Assembly (NCBI GenBank): GCA_900215285.1
Contig: OCMG01000002.1
Span: 124,001-188,000, forward strand
DNA length: 64,000 nucleotides
Origin: Ensifer adhaerens
Lineage (GTDB): Bacteria > Pseudomonadota > Alphaproteobacteria > Rhizobiales > Rhizobiaceae
Direction: 5' to 3'
The number at the start of each line of letters is the position of its first letter. The first letter of the stretch is position 1. Of this stretch, positions 18,392-28,051 are shown piece by piece. The notes under the pieces were generated by a model. It did no database searches, had not been told where the DNA came from, and was given only the letters and a program-made list of their open reading frames with translations. A program made the translations under genes and the position numbers.

Positions 18392-18392
18392 G

Positions 18393-18411
18393 CCGAAAGT
18401 TTGCCTTTCGG
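18393..18411 (-). promoter_or_regulatory. Hairpin over the ribosome-binding site of the GH32-like gene
   Basis: CCGAAAG and CTTTCGG (perfect 7-bp arms, 5-base loop) end one base before the start codon. On the minus strand the 5' arm contains GAAAGG, the only Shine-Dalgarno candidate, at long spacing (about 12 bases), so pairing would hide it. Translational control is possible. Confidence 0.4.
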
Positions 18412-18455
18412 AGGCATAGGACGCAAGCCATATATTTTTCCGCGGCGGCGGAACT

Positions 18456-19328
18456 TTAGGCCAGCTTCAGGAGTTTCACCGCGTTATCCTTCAGGATCAA
18501 AGGGCGCACCTCGTCCTTGATGTCGATCTTTTCGAAATCTGCCAGCCAGCGCTCCGGTGAGATCATCGGCCAGTCGGAACCGAAAAGCATCTTGTCCTTC
18601 AGCAATGTATTGGCGTAACGGACAAGCAGCGGCGGAAAGTATTTCGGCGACCAGCCGGACATGTCGATATACACATTCGGCTTATGGGTAGCCACCGCCA
18701 ACGCCTCCTCCTGCCAGGGGAAGGACGGGTGAGCCATGACGATCGGCATGTCGGGGAAATCGACCGCTACATCATCAAGATGGATCGGGTTTGAAAACTT
18801 CAGTCGCATCCCGTTGCCGCCACGCATGCCGGAACCCACGCCCGTCTGGCCGGTATGAAACAGCGCAATAGCACCATATTCAGCCAGCACTTCGTAGAGC
18901 GGATAGGCCATCCGGTCGTTCGGATAGAAGCCCTGATAGGTGGGATGAAACTTGAACCCCTTGACGCCATAATGCTCGATCATCCGGCGCGCTTCGCGTA
19001 CGCCCATCTTTCCCTTGTGTGGATCGATGGAGGCAAAGGGGATCAGGATGTCGTTATACTCGGCGGCAAGCTCCGCCACTTCCTCGTTGCTGTATCGGCG
19101 ATAACCCGTCTCATGCTCGGCATCCACCGGAAAAATCACCGCGGCGACATTCTGCTTTCGATAATGCTCAGCTGTCTCGGGCACTGTCGGCGGATGTTCC
19201 CAGGCCGCGCGAAAATAACGCGCCATCGTGCTCTGGAGCTCGTCATAACCGTCGTCAGCGTGACAACCGCAAGCCTCTTCGGCATGGGTGTGAAAATCAA
19301 TGGCGCGAATTTTGGCGAGATCGATCAT
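18456..19328 (-). CDS. Amidohydrolase-2 family (ACMSD-like) hydrolase or decarboxylase
   Basis: A 290-residue TIM-barrel protein. Metal ligands of the amidohydrolase-2 family are visible: AIDFHTHAEE (HxH), KFHPTYQGFYPND, VMAHPSFPW and the final Asp in LLFGSDWPM-like context (FGSDWPMISPERW). Members decarboxylate or hydrolyse aromatic and lactone substrates. GGGAGGAAGCC precedes ATG 19328. It is followed 65 bases later by the GH32-like gene on the same strand, but that gap holds its own leader, so co-transcription is uncertain. No specific substrate can be named. Confidence 0.75.
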   Translation of the reverse strand: MIDLAKIRAIDFHTHAEEACGCHADDGYDELQSTMARYFRAAWEHPPTVPETAEHYRKQNVAAVIFPVDAEHETGYRRYSNEEVAELAAEYNDILIPFASIDPHKGKMGVREARRMIEHYGVKGFKFHPTYQGFYPNDRMAYPLYEVLAEYGAIALFHTGQTGVGSGMRGGNGMRLKFSNPIHLDDVAVDFPDMPIVMAHPSFPWQEEALAVATHKPNVYIDMSGWSPKYFPPLLVRYANTLLKDKMLFGSDWPMISPERWLADFEKIDIKDEVRPLILKDNAVKLLKLA

Positions 19329-19372
19329 GGCTTCCTCCCGAGTTCGATGCCTCGGTTTTAGGAGCCTATATA

Positions 19373-19387
19373 GTTATAGTCAATAAC
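19373..19387. promoter_or_regulatory. Short inverted repeat upstream of amidohydrolase gene
   Basis: GTTAT and ATAAC flank AGTCA in an A/T-rich patch 45 bases upstream of the start, in otherwise GC-rich DNA. It overlaps TTGACT on the minus strand, so it may be an operator or part of a promoter. Weak evidence. Confidence 0.3.
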
Positions 19388-19432
19388 AATATGCAGCGAG
19401 CTGGCGGGGCCTCGAGAACCCGCCACAAATCA

Positions 19433-20341
19433 TCAGATGGTGCCGAAGTCGGGCGCAGAAAGGCCCGACTGCTGATAGGCGGCCGTCACGGTATTGGCCA
19501 TGAGCATGGCGATTGTCATGAGCCCCACGCCACCAGGAACCGGCGTAATGGCGCCGGCCACATCGGCAGCTTCGGGATAGTTGACGTCCCCGACGAGCCG
19601 GGTTTTGCCATCGCCACGCTCCGGCGCGTCAATCCGGTTGATACCGACATCGATAACGGTCGCACCCGGCCTGACCCAATCGCCACGGACCATTTGCGGC
19701 CGTCCGACAGCAACGACGAGAATATCGGCCATACGGCAAATGGAAGCGAGATCCTTCGTCCGCGAATGGGCCATGGTAACGGTCGCATTCGCGTTCAGGA
19801 GCAATTGCCCCATCGGCTTGCCGAAGAGGTTGGAGCGACCGACCACGACCGCATGGAGACCGGACAGATCCTGCCCGTGCACCATGCGCACCATGATCAT
19901 AGCGCCAGCCGGAGTACAGGAGATCAGGCCCGTCTTCAGATCACCGGTTGCGAGCTTGCCGGCATTGACGACGTGAAGGCCGTCGACGTCTTTCTCCGGC
20001 CTGATCGCCTGGATGATCGGGTCGGACTGAAGGCCCTTCGGCAGGGGAAGCTGGACGAGCACACCATGAATGGCGGGATCGGCGTTCAGCTTGTCAACGA
20101 GCGCCGCAAGTTCGTCCTGCGAGGTACCTTCGGGCAACGAATGCTGGACGGAGTGAAAACCGCATTCCTTCGCTGTGCGGGATTTCGAGGCGACATAGGT
20201 TTGGCTCGCGGGATCCTCGCCGACGATGACGACGGCAAGACCGGGCTTCACACCATGGTCGCGCTCAAGTCGCGCGGCCTCTGCCTTCACCTTGTCTATA
20301 ACGGCCGCAGCCGTCGACTTTCCCTCGATCCGTCGAACCAT
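19433..20341 (-). CDS. folD: Methylene-THF dehydrogenase / methenyl-THF cyclohydrolase
   Basis: A 302-residue bifunctional enzyme interconverting 5,10-methylene-THF and 10-formyl-THF. Family signatures include [14 protein letters not shown] (catalytic Lys), VQLPLPKGL, the NADP-site [27 protein letters not shown] and the C-terminal [11 protein letters not shown]. It lies six bases downstream of purU on the same strand, forming a two-gene one-carbon module: FolD makes 10-formyl-THF and PurU splits it to formate and THF. Confidence 0.95.
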   Translation of the reverse strand: MVRRIEGKSTAAAVIDKVKAEAARLERDHGVKPGLAVVIVGEDPASQTYVASKSRTAKECGFHSVQHSLPEGTSQDELAALVDKLNADPAIHGVLVQLPLPKGLQSDPIIQAIRPEKDVDGLHVVNAGKLATGDLKTGLISCTPAGAMIMVRMVHGQDLSGLHAVVVGRSNLFGKPMGQLLLNANATVTMAHSRTKDLASICRMADILVVAVGRPQMVRGDWVRPGATVIDVGINRIDAPERGDGKTRLVGDVNYPEAADVAGAITPVPGGVGLMTIAMLMANTVTAAYQQSGLSAPDFGTI

Positions 20342-20347
20342 TTTCGT

Positions 20348-21232
20348 TCAGCCCATTCTTTCGGACGCGTAGGACCCGGGGCTCGCCGGGAAAACAACCG
20401 TCCGGTTGCCGTTGATAAAGGTGCGGTGATGGATGTGGGCGTGGATGGCCCGTGCCAGCACCTGGCTTTCCACATCACGTCCCAGCGAAACGTAGTCTTC
20501 CGCGCTCTGGGCGTGTGTAATACGCACAATGTCCTGCTCGATGATCGGGCCTTCGTCAAGGTCGGCCGTCACGTAGTGCGCCGTGGCACCGATCAGCTTC
20601 ACACCGCGCTCATAGGCCTGCTTGTAGGGATTGGCCCCCTTGAAAGATGGCAGGAAGGAGTGATGGATGTTGATGATCTTGCCCGACATCTTCTTGCAGA
20701 GATCGTCGGAAAGGACCTGCATGTAGCGCGCGAGAACAATGAGCTCGGTGCCGGACTGCTCCACCACCTGCATCAACTGGGCTTCAGCCTGCGGCTTGTT
20801 TTCTTTCGTCACCTTGATGTGATGGAACGGAATATCGTGGTTGACCACGACCTTCTGGTAGTCAAAATGGTTGGAAACCACGCCAGCAATGTCAATTGGC
20901 AGCGCACCAATCTTCCAGCGATACAGAAGATCGTTCAGGCAATGGCCAAAGCGGGACACCATCAGCAGCACTTTCATACGCTGCTCGGGGGTGTGGATTT
21001 CCCAGTCCATCGCGAAGGTCTCGGCTATCGGCTTGAAGCCCTTCCGCAAGTCCTCGACAGCGACACCGCCTTCGGAGACGAAGGACACGCGCATGAAAAA
21101 CTTGCCCGTGTCCAGTGCATCGAACTGGGAGCTGTCGACGATGTTGCACTCGCGCTCGGCGAGATAGCCCGAGATAGCGGCAACGATGCCTCTGGTTGAT
21201 TTGCACGTAACGGTGAGAACGTAACTGTCCAT
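20348..21232 (-). CDS. purU: Formyltetrahydrofolate deformylase
   Basis: A 294-residue enzyme with an N-terminal ACT regulatory domain (about residues 5-80; LTVTCKSTRGIVAAISGYLA) and a C-terminal formyltransferase-fold hydrolase with NIHHSFLPSFKGANPY, GATAHYVT and DLDEGPIIEQD. It hydrolyses 10-formyl-THF to formate and THF. In rhizobia such purU-folD pairs often serve to dispose of one-carbon units from demethylation or glycine breakdown; nothing of that kind is adjacent here, so this is only context knowledge. Confidence 0.95.
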   Translation of the reverse strand: MDSYVLTVTCKSTRGIVAAISGYLAERECNIVDSSQFDALDTGKFFMRVSFVSEGGVAVEDLRKGFKPIAETFAMDWEIHTPEQRMKVLLMVSRFGHCLNDLLYRWKIGALPIDIAGVVSNHFDYQKVVVNHDIPFHHIKVTKENKPQAEAQLMQVVEQSGTELIVLARYMQVLSDDLCKKMSGKIINIHHSFLPSFKGANPYKQAYERGVKLIGATAHYVTADLDEGPIIEQDIVRITHAQSAEDYVSLGRDVESQVLARAIHAHIHHRTFINGNRTVVFPASPGSYASERMG

Positions 21233-21420
21233 GTCCGAGGGCCCCTCTTCTTCTCCGCCGATTCTTCTCTATCCGGAAAGGCGCAGACTACAAGGTCTTT
21301 CTGCCTCCGGCGCGGCACCATCAATTCGTATCTTTCCCCGGCCTCGTCCCGCTCTTCCGCGTCCGACACGGTTTGGCGCATTCAGACTGTCGCAAAGAAG
21401 ACAATCAGGCCTGAAGACGA

Positions 21421-21440
21421 CAAAAGCGGAGCGTTTCCGC
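21421..21440 (-). terminator. Terminator of the chvE-arabinose operon
   Basis: On the minus strand GCGGA, loop AACGC, TCCGC is followed by TTTTG, 34 bases after the last stop of the operon. The stem is short (5 bp, extendable with G-U pairs), so strength is uncertain. Confidence 0.5.
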
Positions 21441-21473
21441 CCCGCCTTCTCATGAGGTTCCTGACGATCCGTC

Positions 21474-22979
21474 TCAGCGCAGATCAACCGGCAGGAGTTC
21501 AGCCGGCATATTCTGGTAGGAAACCGGGCGAAGAAAGCGACGGATCGAGAGCGTTCCGACGGACGTCGCGCCGAAGTTGGTCGTTGCCGGATACGGCCCG
21601 CCATGAACCATGGCGTCGCAGACTTCGACGCCGGTCGGATAGCCATTCACCAGAATGCGGCCCGCCTTGCGCTCGAGAATCGGCATGAGCTTCTGCGCAT
21701 CAGCCGTATCGGCGGGGTCCATATGAATCGTTGCCGTGAGCTGGCCGGCGAAGCTGAGCGCCAGCTTGCGCATCTCATCGAGATCGTTGACCACGACCAC
21801 CATGCCCAGCGGCCCGAAGACCTCTTCGCTCAGAACATGGTTGCCAAGCCAGTCCTGGCCCGTCGTCACATAGAGATAGGGCGTCGCGTTGCGCAGGTCG
21901 CAGACCGATGTCAGCACTTCGCGGACACCAGCCGTGGCGCGGACGCGATCGCGGCCGCGACGGAAGGCTTCTGCGATGCCGTCGGAGAGCATGGTCTGCG
22001 CCCCAACGGGTTCAAGACCCTTCACGGCGGCGTCAATATAGGTGTCGGCAGCCTCGCCCTTCACCACGATGGAGATGCCGGGGTTCGTGCAGAACTGCCC
22101 CGCCCCCATGGTGAGCGAACCTGCCCAACCCTTGCCGATGGCTTCGGCGCGGGCTTGAGCGGCATTCGGCATGACGAACATCGGGTTGACCGAGCCCAGC
22201 TCGCCGAAGAACGGGATCGGCTCCGGACGCGCCATGCAGAGGTCGAACAGCGCCTTGCCGCCGCCGAGCGACCCGGTGAAGCCGACTGCCTTGATCAACG
22301 GATGCTGGACCACGGCTGCGCCAAGCTCGCGCGTCACGCCCTGAACGAGCGAGAAGACACCCGGGTGGATGCCGCAGGCCTTGATGGCGGCGTCGATGGC
22401 CTGCGCGATGATCTCGCCAGTGCCGGGATGCGCCTGGTGGCCCTTGACGACGACCGGGCAACCCGCAGCGAGCGCTGCAGCGGTATCACCGCCGGCCGTC
22501 GAAAACGCGAGCGGGAAGTTCGAGGCGCCGAAGACGGCGACGGGGCCGACCGGACGCTCGATCAGGCGGATATCCGGACGCGGCAGCGGCTGACGGTCCG
22601 GCAGGGCCGGGTCGTAGCGGCGATCGAGATAGTCGCCTTTTTCGATATGGCTGGCGAACAGGCGCAGCTGGCCGGTCGTGCGGCCGCGCTCGCCCTGCAG
22701 ACGGGCTTCCGGCAGGCCGGTTTCGGACGAACCGATTTCGGTGATCTGGTCGGCGCGCGCCTCGATTTCGTCGGCGATCTTGTTGAGGAAGGCTGCGCGC
22801 TCGGCGCGGGTCGAGTAGCCATAGGACCAGAAGGCCTCTTCGGCCGCCTGCACGGCGCGGTCGACTTCCTTGGCGCCGCCATCGGAATAGGCGCGGGATT
22901 CGCCCTTGGCGGGAGCGGAATTGAAGGTCTTTTCAGAACTGACCCATTCGCCAGCGATCAGGTGTTTGCCAGTCAGCAT
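21474..22979 (-). CDS. 2-oxoglutarate semialdehyde dehydrogenase (L-arabinose pathway)
   Basis: A 501-residue aldehyde dehydrogenase with catalytic Glu260 (FFGELGSVNP) and Cys297 (GAGQFCTNPG). The sequence type is that of alpha-ketoglutaric semialdehyde dehydrogenases, which oxidise the last intermediate of non-phosphorylating pentose or hexarate routes to 2-oxoglutarate with NAD(P). AAGGAGC lies seven bases before ATG 22979; the frame continues to 23045 without support. It is the last gene of the operon and corresponds to the araE step in Azospirillum. Confidence 0.9.
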   Translation of the reverse strand: MLTGKHLIAGEWVSSEKTFNSAPAKGESRAYSDGGAKEVDRAVQAAEEAFWSYGYSTRAERAAFLNKIADEIEARADQITEIGSSETGLPEARLQGERGRTTGQLRLFASHIEKGDYLDRRYDPALPDRQPLPRPDIRLIERPVGPVAVFGASNFPLAFSTAGGDTAAALAAGCPVVVKGHQAHPGTGEIIAQAIDAAIKACGIHPGVFSLVQGVTRELGAAVVQHPLIKAVGFTGSLGGGKALFDLCMARPEPIPFFGELGSVNPMFVMPNAAQARAEAIGKGWAGSLTMGAGQFCTNPGISIVVKGEAADTYIDAAVKGLEPVGAQTMLSDGIAEAFRRGRDRVRATAGVREVLTSVCDLRNATPYLYVTTGQDWLGNHVLSEEVFGPLGMVVVVNDLDEMRKLALSFAGQLTATIHMDPADTADAQKLMPILERKAGRILVNGYPTGVEVCDAMVHGGPYPATTNFGATSVGTLSIRRFLRPVSYQNMPAELLPVDLR

Positions 22980-23080
22980 CGTATTGCTCCTTGCGGTCAA
23001 ATGGAAAGGTGTGAAATGGAAAGTGGCGAGCGGGCCGCTCGCCACTGAAGGTAAGAACTATAAGCCGGAGTTCAACCGGC

Positions 23081-23998
23081 TCACTTGCCCCATTTCAGAG
23101 CAAGCACATCAAGATCACGCGCCAGTGACAACAGGCGCTGCTTGGTGCGATCCGACATCGGCTTCAGCGGATGACGAACATAATCGCTCTTGATGACCCC
23201 GCCTTCCATCATCACCGTCTTGGCAGCGCGCAGGCCGCACTGGCGGTTCTCATGGTTGACGAGCGGCAGGCAGCGCTGCCACTGGGCCAGCGCCGCATCG
23301 ATCCGGCCGGCGCGATAGTCGATCACGATCGGGCGGATCTTTTCCGGGAACATGGCCGAGGTCATCGTGCCCGTTGCGCCGGCGTCGAGGTCCGCCAGCA
23401 GGGTCACTGCTTCCTCGCCGTCGAACGGGCCCACGATTTCCGGACCGCCTGCTTCGATCAACGCCGCCAGCTTGTCGGCTGCAAACGGCACTTCGATCTT
23501 GAAGTAGGAAACGTTCTCGATCTCCTTCGCCATCTTGACCAGCATGTCGACGGGGAGCGATGCACCCGAGATCGGCGCATCCTGGATCATGATCGGGATA
23601 GAGATCGCGTCCGACACGGCCTTGAAATGCTCATAGATGCCGAGCGGGGCCGGCACGAGGCCAACGCCGTGGTAAGGCGGCATCATCATGACCATCGAGG
23701 CGCCAAGGCTCTGCGCATATTTGGCGCGCTCGACAACGATGTTCGTTGCGAAGTGGCTGATCGTGACGATCACCGGAACGCGGCCGGCGACGTGCTCCAC
23801 GGAGAGCTTGGTGAGAAGCGCGCGCTCTTCGTCCGACAGCACGAACTGTTCGGAGTAGTTGGCCAGAATGCAGATCGCATCGACACCCTGGTCGATCATG
23901 CAATCGAGCACGCGGCGCATGCCGTCTTCATCAACGCGACCGTCGGCCGTGAACGGCGTCGGGGCAACGGGCAGAATGCCTGTCAAAACATCTTTCAT
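23081..23998 (-). CDS. 2-keto-3-deoxy-L-arabonate dehydratase (DHDPS family)
   Basis: A 305-residue TIM-barrel lyase of the DapA family with the Schiff-base lysine K167 (SYFKIEVPF), the catalytic tyrosine in LANYSEQF and the TPF near the N-terminus. DapA-fold members in this operon context dehydrate and deaminate-like rearrange 2-keto-3-deoxy-L-arabonate to 2-oxoglutarate semialdehyde (araD step in Azospirillum). Its substrate is inferred from the immediately adjacent dehydrogenase, IlvD-type dehydratase and semialdehyde dehydrogenase. It starts 12 bases after the arabinose dehydrogenase stop. Confidence 0.85.
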   Translation of the reverse strand: MKDVLTGILPVAPTPFTADGRVDEDGMRRVLDCMIDQGVDAICILANYSEQFVLSDEERALLTKLSVEHVAGRVPVIVTISHFATNIVVERAKYAQSLGASMVMMMPPYHGVGLVPAPLGIYEHFKAVSDAISIPIMIQDAPISGASLPVDMLVKMAKEIENVSYFKIEVPFAADKLAALIEAGGPEIVGPFDGEEAVTLLADLDAGATGTMTSAMFPEKIRPIVIDYRAGRIDAALAQWQRCLPLVNHENRQCGLRAAKTVMMEGGVIKSDYVRHPLKPMSDRTKQRLLSLARDLDVLALKWGK

Positions 23999-24010
23999 AA
24001 TCGAAGCACC

Positions 24011-24949
24011 TTATTCATAAAACGGTTCGACGGTCACGCGCTTGCCGAGCAGGAAGGCATCGGCAACATGCACCATCGGCGAGATGTCCATGTGAATGGC
24101 GCGGGCCTTCACCAGGGCGGCCATCTTGGCGTAAAGGCGGGGATATTCCCCTGACAGGGTAAGACCGCCCTCGAGCGCCGCCTGACGTCCGCCATTGATG
24201 AACAGGTTTGCACCGCCATCTGTCAGGCTCAAGCTCCCCTCTTCCGTCTCGACGTCGATCGACCATGTCTGTTCGCCTTCCTGACGGAAATCGAACACGG
24301 CCGAAACCTCCGCACCCTGCGGGTGGAAGAAGTCGAGAGACGCAGCAATCGGCGTCTCGCAATTGGACGGGAAGGACAGCTCGGCCGATTTCAGATGGAT
24401 CGGCTGCGGCAGGATCTCGGTCACGATCGACAGCGCGTTGATGCCGGGATCGAAGACGCCGAGGCCACCGGCCTGCCAGATCCAGGCCTGCCCCGGATGC
24501 CAGCGGCGAACGTCTTCCTTCCACGTCACCGTCAGCGACTTCAGCACCTTGTCCTTCAGCCACGCCTTGGCGGCAGCAACGCCTTCAGCCTCGCGCGAAT
24601 GCCAGGTCGCGTAGATGGATACACCAGCCTTGCGGGCCAGCGCTTCCAGCGCATGGCATTCGGACACGGTCGCGCCCGGCGGCTTTTCGAGCATGACATG
24701 ACGCCCGGCCTCGATGGCCGCCTTGGCATAATCAAAGCGCGGCACGGGCGGCAGGCAGAGCGACACCGTTTCGATATCCGGACGCGCTGCCAGCATTTTG
24801 TGGAAGTCGTCGAACGCTTCGACTCCGTCCACCGTTCCATGGCGCGAGACGGTCGCCACCAGATCCCAGTCCGAAGAGGCCTTCAGCGCCGGAACGTGCT
24901 GGTCGACCGCAATCTTGCCGATGCCGACGAGTGCAAGTTTCATCGCCAT
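24011..24949 (-). CDS. L-arabinose/D-galactose 1-dehydrogenase (Gfo/Idh family)
   Basis: A 312-residue oxidoreductase with a Rossmann motif at the N-terminus (LVGIGKIAVDQHVPAL), the Gfo/Idh lysine in EKPPGAT, and the blocks WKEDVRRWHPGQ, GGLGVFDPGINALSIVT. These blocks match the Azospirillum brasilense L-arabinose 1-dehydrogenase as I remember it. It oxidises L-arabinose (and D-galactose) to the lactone. The ATG overlaps the dehydratase stop as TGATG, so translation is coupled. Confidence 0.88.
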   Translation of the reverse strand: MAMKLALVGIGKIAVDQHVPALKASSDWDLVATVSRHGTVDGVEAFDDFHKMLAARPDIETVSLCLPPVPRFDYAKAAIEAGRHVMLEKPPGATVSECHALEALARKAGVSIYATWHSREAEGVAAAKAWLKDKVLKSLTVTWKEDVRRWHPGQAWIWQAGGLGVFDPGINALSIVTEILPQPIHLKSAELSFPSNCETPIAASLDFFHPQGAEVSAVFDFRQEGEQTWSIDVETEEGSLSLTDGGANLFINGGRQAALEGGLTLSGEYPRLYAKMAALVKARAIHMDISPMVHVADAFLLGKRVTVEPFYE

Positions 24950-26691
24950 CAGTGCGAATCCTTTCCGACCGGCGCGCCGCGGCAGCCCTTGAGGAAATCG
25001 AGGTCGGCGCCGGTATCAGCGCCCATGACATGGGTCTGATGCAGCCAGGCATAGCCTGACTCAGGCTGATCGGGGAGCGGCTTCCATTCGGCGAGGCGCG
25101 CCTGCAGCTCGGCATCCGAAATGTCGAGATGAATGCGGCGTGCTTCGACGTCGAGCTCGATCATATCGCCTGTGCGCACGACTGCGAGCGGGCCGCCAGC
25201 GGCGGCTTCCGGAGAGGTGTGCAGGACGACGGTCCCATAGGCCGTGCCGGACATGCGTGCATCAGAGATGCGAACCATATCGGTGATGCCCTTGCGGAGC
25301 ACCTTGGGCGGCAGGCCCATATTGCCGACTTCGGCCATGCCCGGATAACCCTTGGGACCACAGTTTTTCATGACCATGACGCAGTTCTCGTCGATGTCGA
25401 GGTTCTCGTCGTTGATCTTGGCCTTGTAGTCGTCGATGTCTTCGAAGACCACGGCGCGGCCGCGATGCTTCATCAGGTGCGGAGACGCGGCAGACGGCTT
25501 CAGCACCGCACCCTTCGGCGCAAGGTTGCCCTTCAGAACCGCAATACCGCCATGGGCGGTCAACGGCCTGTCAGCTGGCAGGATCACGTCTTCATTGTAG
25601 TTGACGACGTCCTTCACTTCGTCCCAGATCGGGCCGCCAGAGACCGTCAGCGCATCCTTGTGGAGAAGACCAGCCTCTCCCAGACGCTTGATGACGACCG
25701 GCAGGCCGCCGGCATAGAAGAACTCCTCCATCAGGTACTTGCCCGACGGCATGAGGTTGACGATGGTCGAGACCTCGCGGCCGCAACGATCCCAATCGTC
25801 CAGCGTCAGATCGATGCCGACACGGCCGGCAATCGCCAGAAGATGGATCACGGCATTGGTGGAACCGCCGATCGCGCCATTGGTGCGGATGGCGTTTTCA
25901 AAGTTTTCCTTCTTGAGAATGTCGGAAGGCTTCAGGTCGTCCTTGACCATCTGCACGATGCGCATGCCGGTCATGTGCGCCATGACGCGACGGCGGCTGT
26001 CGACGGCCGGGATCGCGGCATTGCCCGAAAGCGTCATGCCGAGCGATTCCATCATCGAGGCCATGGTGGACGCGGTACCCATCGTGTTGCACGAACCCGG
26101 CGAACGCGACATCGAGGCTTCAGCCTGGGCGAACTCGGCCTGGGTCATCTCGCCGGCCTTCACGGCTTCGGAGAACTTCCACAGATGCGTGCCGGAACCG
26201 ACGCGCTCGCCGCGGAAATAACCGTTCAGCATCGGACCGCCGGAAACCATGATGGTCGGCAGGTCGCAGGATGCAGCACCCATGAGCAGCGACGGCGTGG
26301 TCTTGTCGCAGCCGACGAGCAGCACGCAGCCGTCCATCGGTTGGCCACGGATCGCTTCTTCAACGGCGAGAGCGGCGAGGTTGCGGAACATCATGGCCGT
26401 CGGGCGAAACGCGCTTTCAGACGCCGAGAAGACCGGAACTTCGACCGGGAAACCGCCGGCTTCGTAGACCCCGTACTTAACCTTCTCCGCAAGATCGCGC
26501 AGATGTGCGTTGCACGGAGTCAGCTCCGACCACGTGTTCAGGATGCCGATGACCGGCCGACCGTCGAACATGTGGTGCGGGAGACCCTGGTTCTTCATCC
26601 AGCCGCGATGATAGATCTGGTCTCGCCCGTTGCCGCCGAACCATTCTTGAGAACGCAGTTTTCTAGGCCATTGAGCAGGCTTGAAAGTCAT
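24949..26691 (-). CDS. L-arabonate dehydratase (IlvD/Edd family)
   Basis: A 580-residue Fe-S dehydratase. The cluster-binding cysteines are seen in LVGCDKTTPS and SPGSCNTMGTAS, with the late SDARMSGTAYG motif near the active-site serine. Length and operon position fit pentonate dehydratases (L-arabonate, about 579 residues in Rhizobium) rather than dihydroxyacid dehydratase of branched-chain synthesis. It converts L-arabonate to 2-keto-3-deoxy-L-arabonate. ATG 26691 is used, with AAAGG upstream; the frame continues to 26763. Confidence 0.9.
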   Translation of the reverse strand: MTFKPAQWPRKLRSQEWFGGNGRDQIYHRGWMKNQGLPHHMFDGRPVIGILNTWSELTPCNAHLRDLAEKVKYGVYEAGGFPVEVPVFSASESAFRPTAMMFRNLAALAVEEAIRGQPMDGCVLLVGCDKTTPSLLMGAASCDLPTIMVSGGPMLNGYFRGERVGSGTHLWKFSEAVKAGEMTQAEFAQAEASMSRSPGSCNTMGTASTMASMMESLGMTLSGNAAIPAVDSRRRVMAHMTGMRIVQMVKDDLKPSDILKKENFENAIRTNGAIGGSTNAVIHLLAIAGRVGIDLTLDDWDRCGREVSTIVNLMPSGKYLMEEFFYAGGLPVVIKRLGEAGLLHKDALTVSGGPIWDEVKDVVNYNEDVILPADRPLTAHGGIAVLKGNLAPKGAVLKPSAASPHLMKHRGRAVVFEDIDDYKAKINDENLDIDENCVMVMKNCGPKGYPGMAEVGNMGLPPKVLRKGITDMVRISDARMSGTAYGTVVLHTSPEAAAGGPLAVVRTGDMIELDVEARRIHLDISDAELQARLAEWKPLPDQPESGYAWLHQTHVMGADTGADLDFLKGCRGAPVGKDSH

Positions 26692-26836
26692 GGGGCACCT
26701 TTGAAAGGTTATGTTTCGTAGGGGTTGGCCGGAGTGTTTCGGCGTATCTGAACGCCGAAACACTGGGGCACTTTTTCATTCACAGAAAACGCAACGCGCT
26801 TTCGACTGGAGTTTCCTCCAGGTGCTGGCTGAAAAA

Positions 26837-28042
26837 TCAGCCCGCCTTCTGCTTGTAGTAAACGTCCAGGAACACCGCGAGCATCAGCACGACGCCCTTG
26901 ATGACCTGCTGCAGGTCGATACCGATACCCATGATCGACATGCCGTTGTTCATGACGCCCATCAGGAAGGCGCCGATGACTGCGCCGACAACCTTGCCGA
27001 CGCCGCCTGTCGTGGCCGCGCCGCCGATGAAGCAGGCCGCAATCACGTCGAGTTCGAAGCCGAGACCGGCCTTCGGGGTTGCAACGTTCAGTCGGGCCGC
27101 AAAGATGAGACCTGCGAGACCGGCAAGAGCGCCCATGATGGTGAAGGTCAGAAGGACCAGGCGCTCGGTATTGATCCCGGAAAGCTTGGCCGCCTTCTCG
27201 TTGCCACCCAGGGCGTAGATGCGACGACCGAAGGTCGTGCGCGTGGTGATGAAGGTGAAGAGCGCGATGAGCGCAAACATCACGACCAACACGTTCGGCA
27301 AGCCGCGGTAGCGTGCCATCAGATAGGAGAAGCCCAGGAAGCCGATCGCAATCAGGATGTTGCGGCCATAGAAGATCGTGGCGGGCTCCTCGGCCATGGA
27401 ATGCTTAAGCTGGTTGCTGCGCTCCTTGAAGTTCGCGCGAATAATCAAGGCAGTCACGACAAAACCAATGATCATGGCGAGCAGGTTGAAGGGCTGACCA
27501 AAGAGCTGGAACGCCATGAAATCAGGGACATAGCCCGACGACAAAAGCTGGAAGTCCTTCGGGAAAGGACCAACGGAAGCACCGCCGAGTACGGTCAGCG
27601 CCAGCCCCTTGAAGATCAGCATGCCCGCAAGTGTCACGATGAAAGCCGGAATGCGGTAATAGGCAATGAAGAAGCCCTGTGCCGCGCCAATGAAAGCGCC
27701 CAGCGCGAGACAGACAATCACCGAAACGGCTATGTCTATCTTCATCTGGACCATCAGCACTGCCGCCATAGCCCCGATGAAGCCGGAGACCGAGCCGACG
27801 GACAAGTCGATGTGCCCCGCGACGATGATCAGCAGCATACCCAGCGCCATGATGACGATGTAGCTGTTCTGCAGGATGATGTTCGTCATATTGACCGGCA
27901 TGAACAACGTGCCGTTTGTCGAATACTGGAAATAGGCCATGATGATGAGAAGGGAGATCAACAACGCGTAATCGCGTATGTTCGCCTTCACGAAGTGCAG
28001 AATATCGATCTTATCCCGCGATGTTTCCGTCGCCTGGGCCAT
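26837..28042 (-). CDS. gguB: Sugar ABC transporter permease GguB
   Basis: A 401-residue CUT2 permease with about ten transmembrane segments. Landmarks are [34 protein letters not shown], the YALGGNEKAAKLSGI loop and CFIGGAATTGGVG. In Agrobacterium GguB is the membrane subunit working with GguA and ChvE to import L-arabinose, D-galactose and other sugars. It starts nine bases after the gguA stop. Confidence 0.92.
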   Translation of the reverse strand: MAQATETSRDKIDILHFVKANIRDYALLISLLIIMAYFQYSTNGTLFMPVNMTNIILQNSYIVIMALGMLLIIVAGHIDLSVGSVSGFIGAMAAVLMVQMKIDIAVSVIVCLALGAFIGAAQGFFIAYYRIPAFIVTLAGMLIFKGLALTVLGGASVGPFPKDFQLLSSGYVPDFMAFQLFGQPFNLLAMIIGFVVTALIIRANFKERSNQLKHSMAEEPATIFYGRNILIAIGFLGFSYLMARYRGLPNVLVVMFALIALFTFITTRTTFGRRIYALGGNEKAAKLSGINTERLVLLTFTIMGALAGLAGLIFAARLNVATPKAGLGFELDVIAACFIGGAATTGGVGKVVGAVIGAFLMGVMNNGMSIMGIGIDLQQVIKGVVLMLAVFLDVYYKQKAG

Positions 28043-28051
28043 GTTTCTCTC

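Noticed and set aside
19019..21199. A 726-codon open frame on the + strand opposite folD and purU
   Set aside because: Antisense shadow of high-GC genes; folD and purU on the minus strand have clear family motifs, and the + strand product has none.
25129..26721. A 530-codon open frame on the + strand opposite the arabonate dehydratase
   Set aside because: The product is His/Asp/Arg-rich with no domain; the minus strand encodes an intact IlvD-family enzyme.
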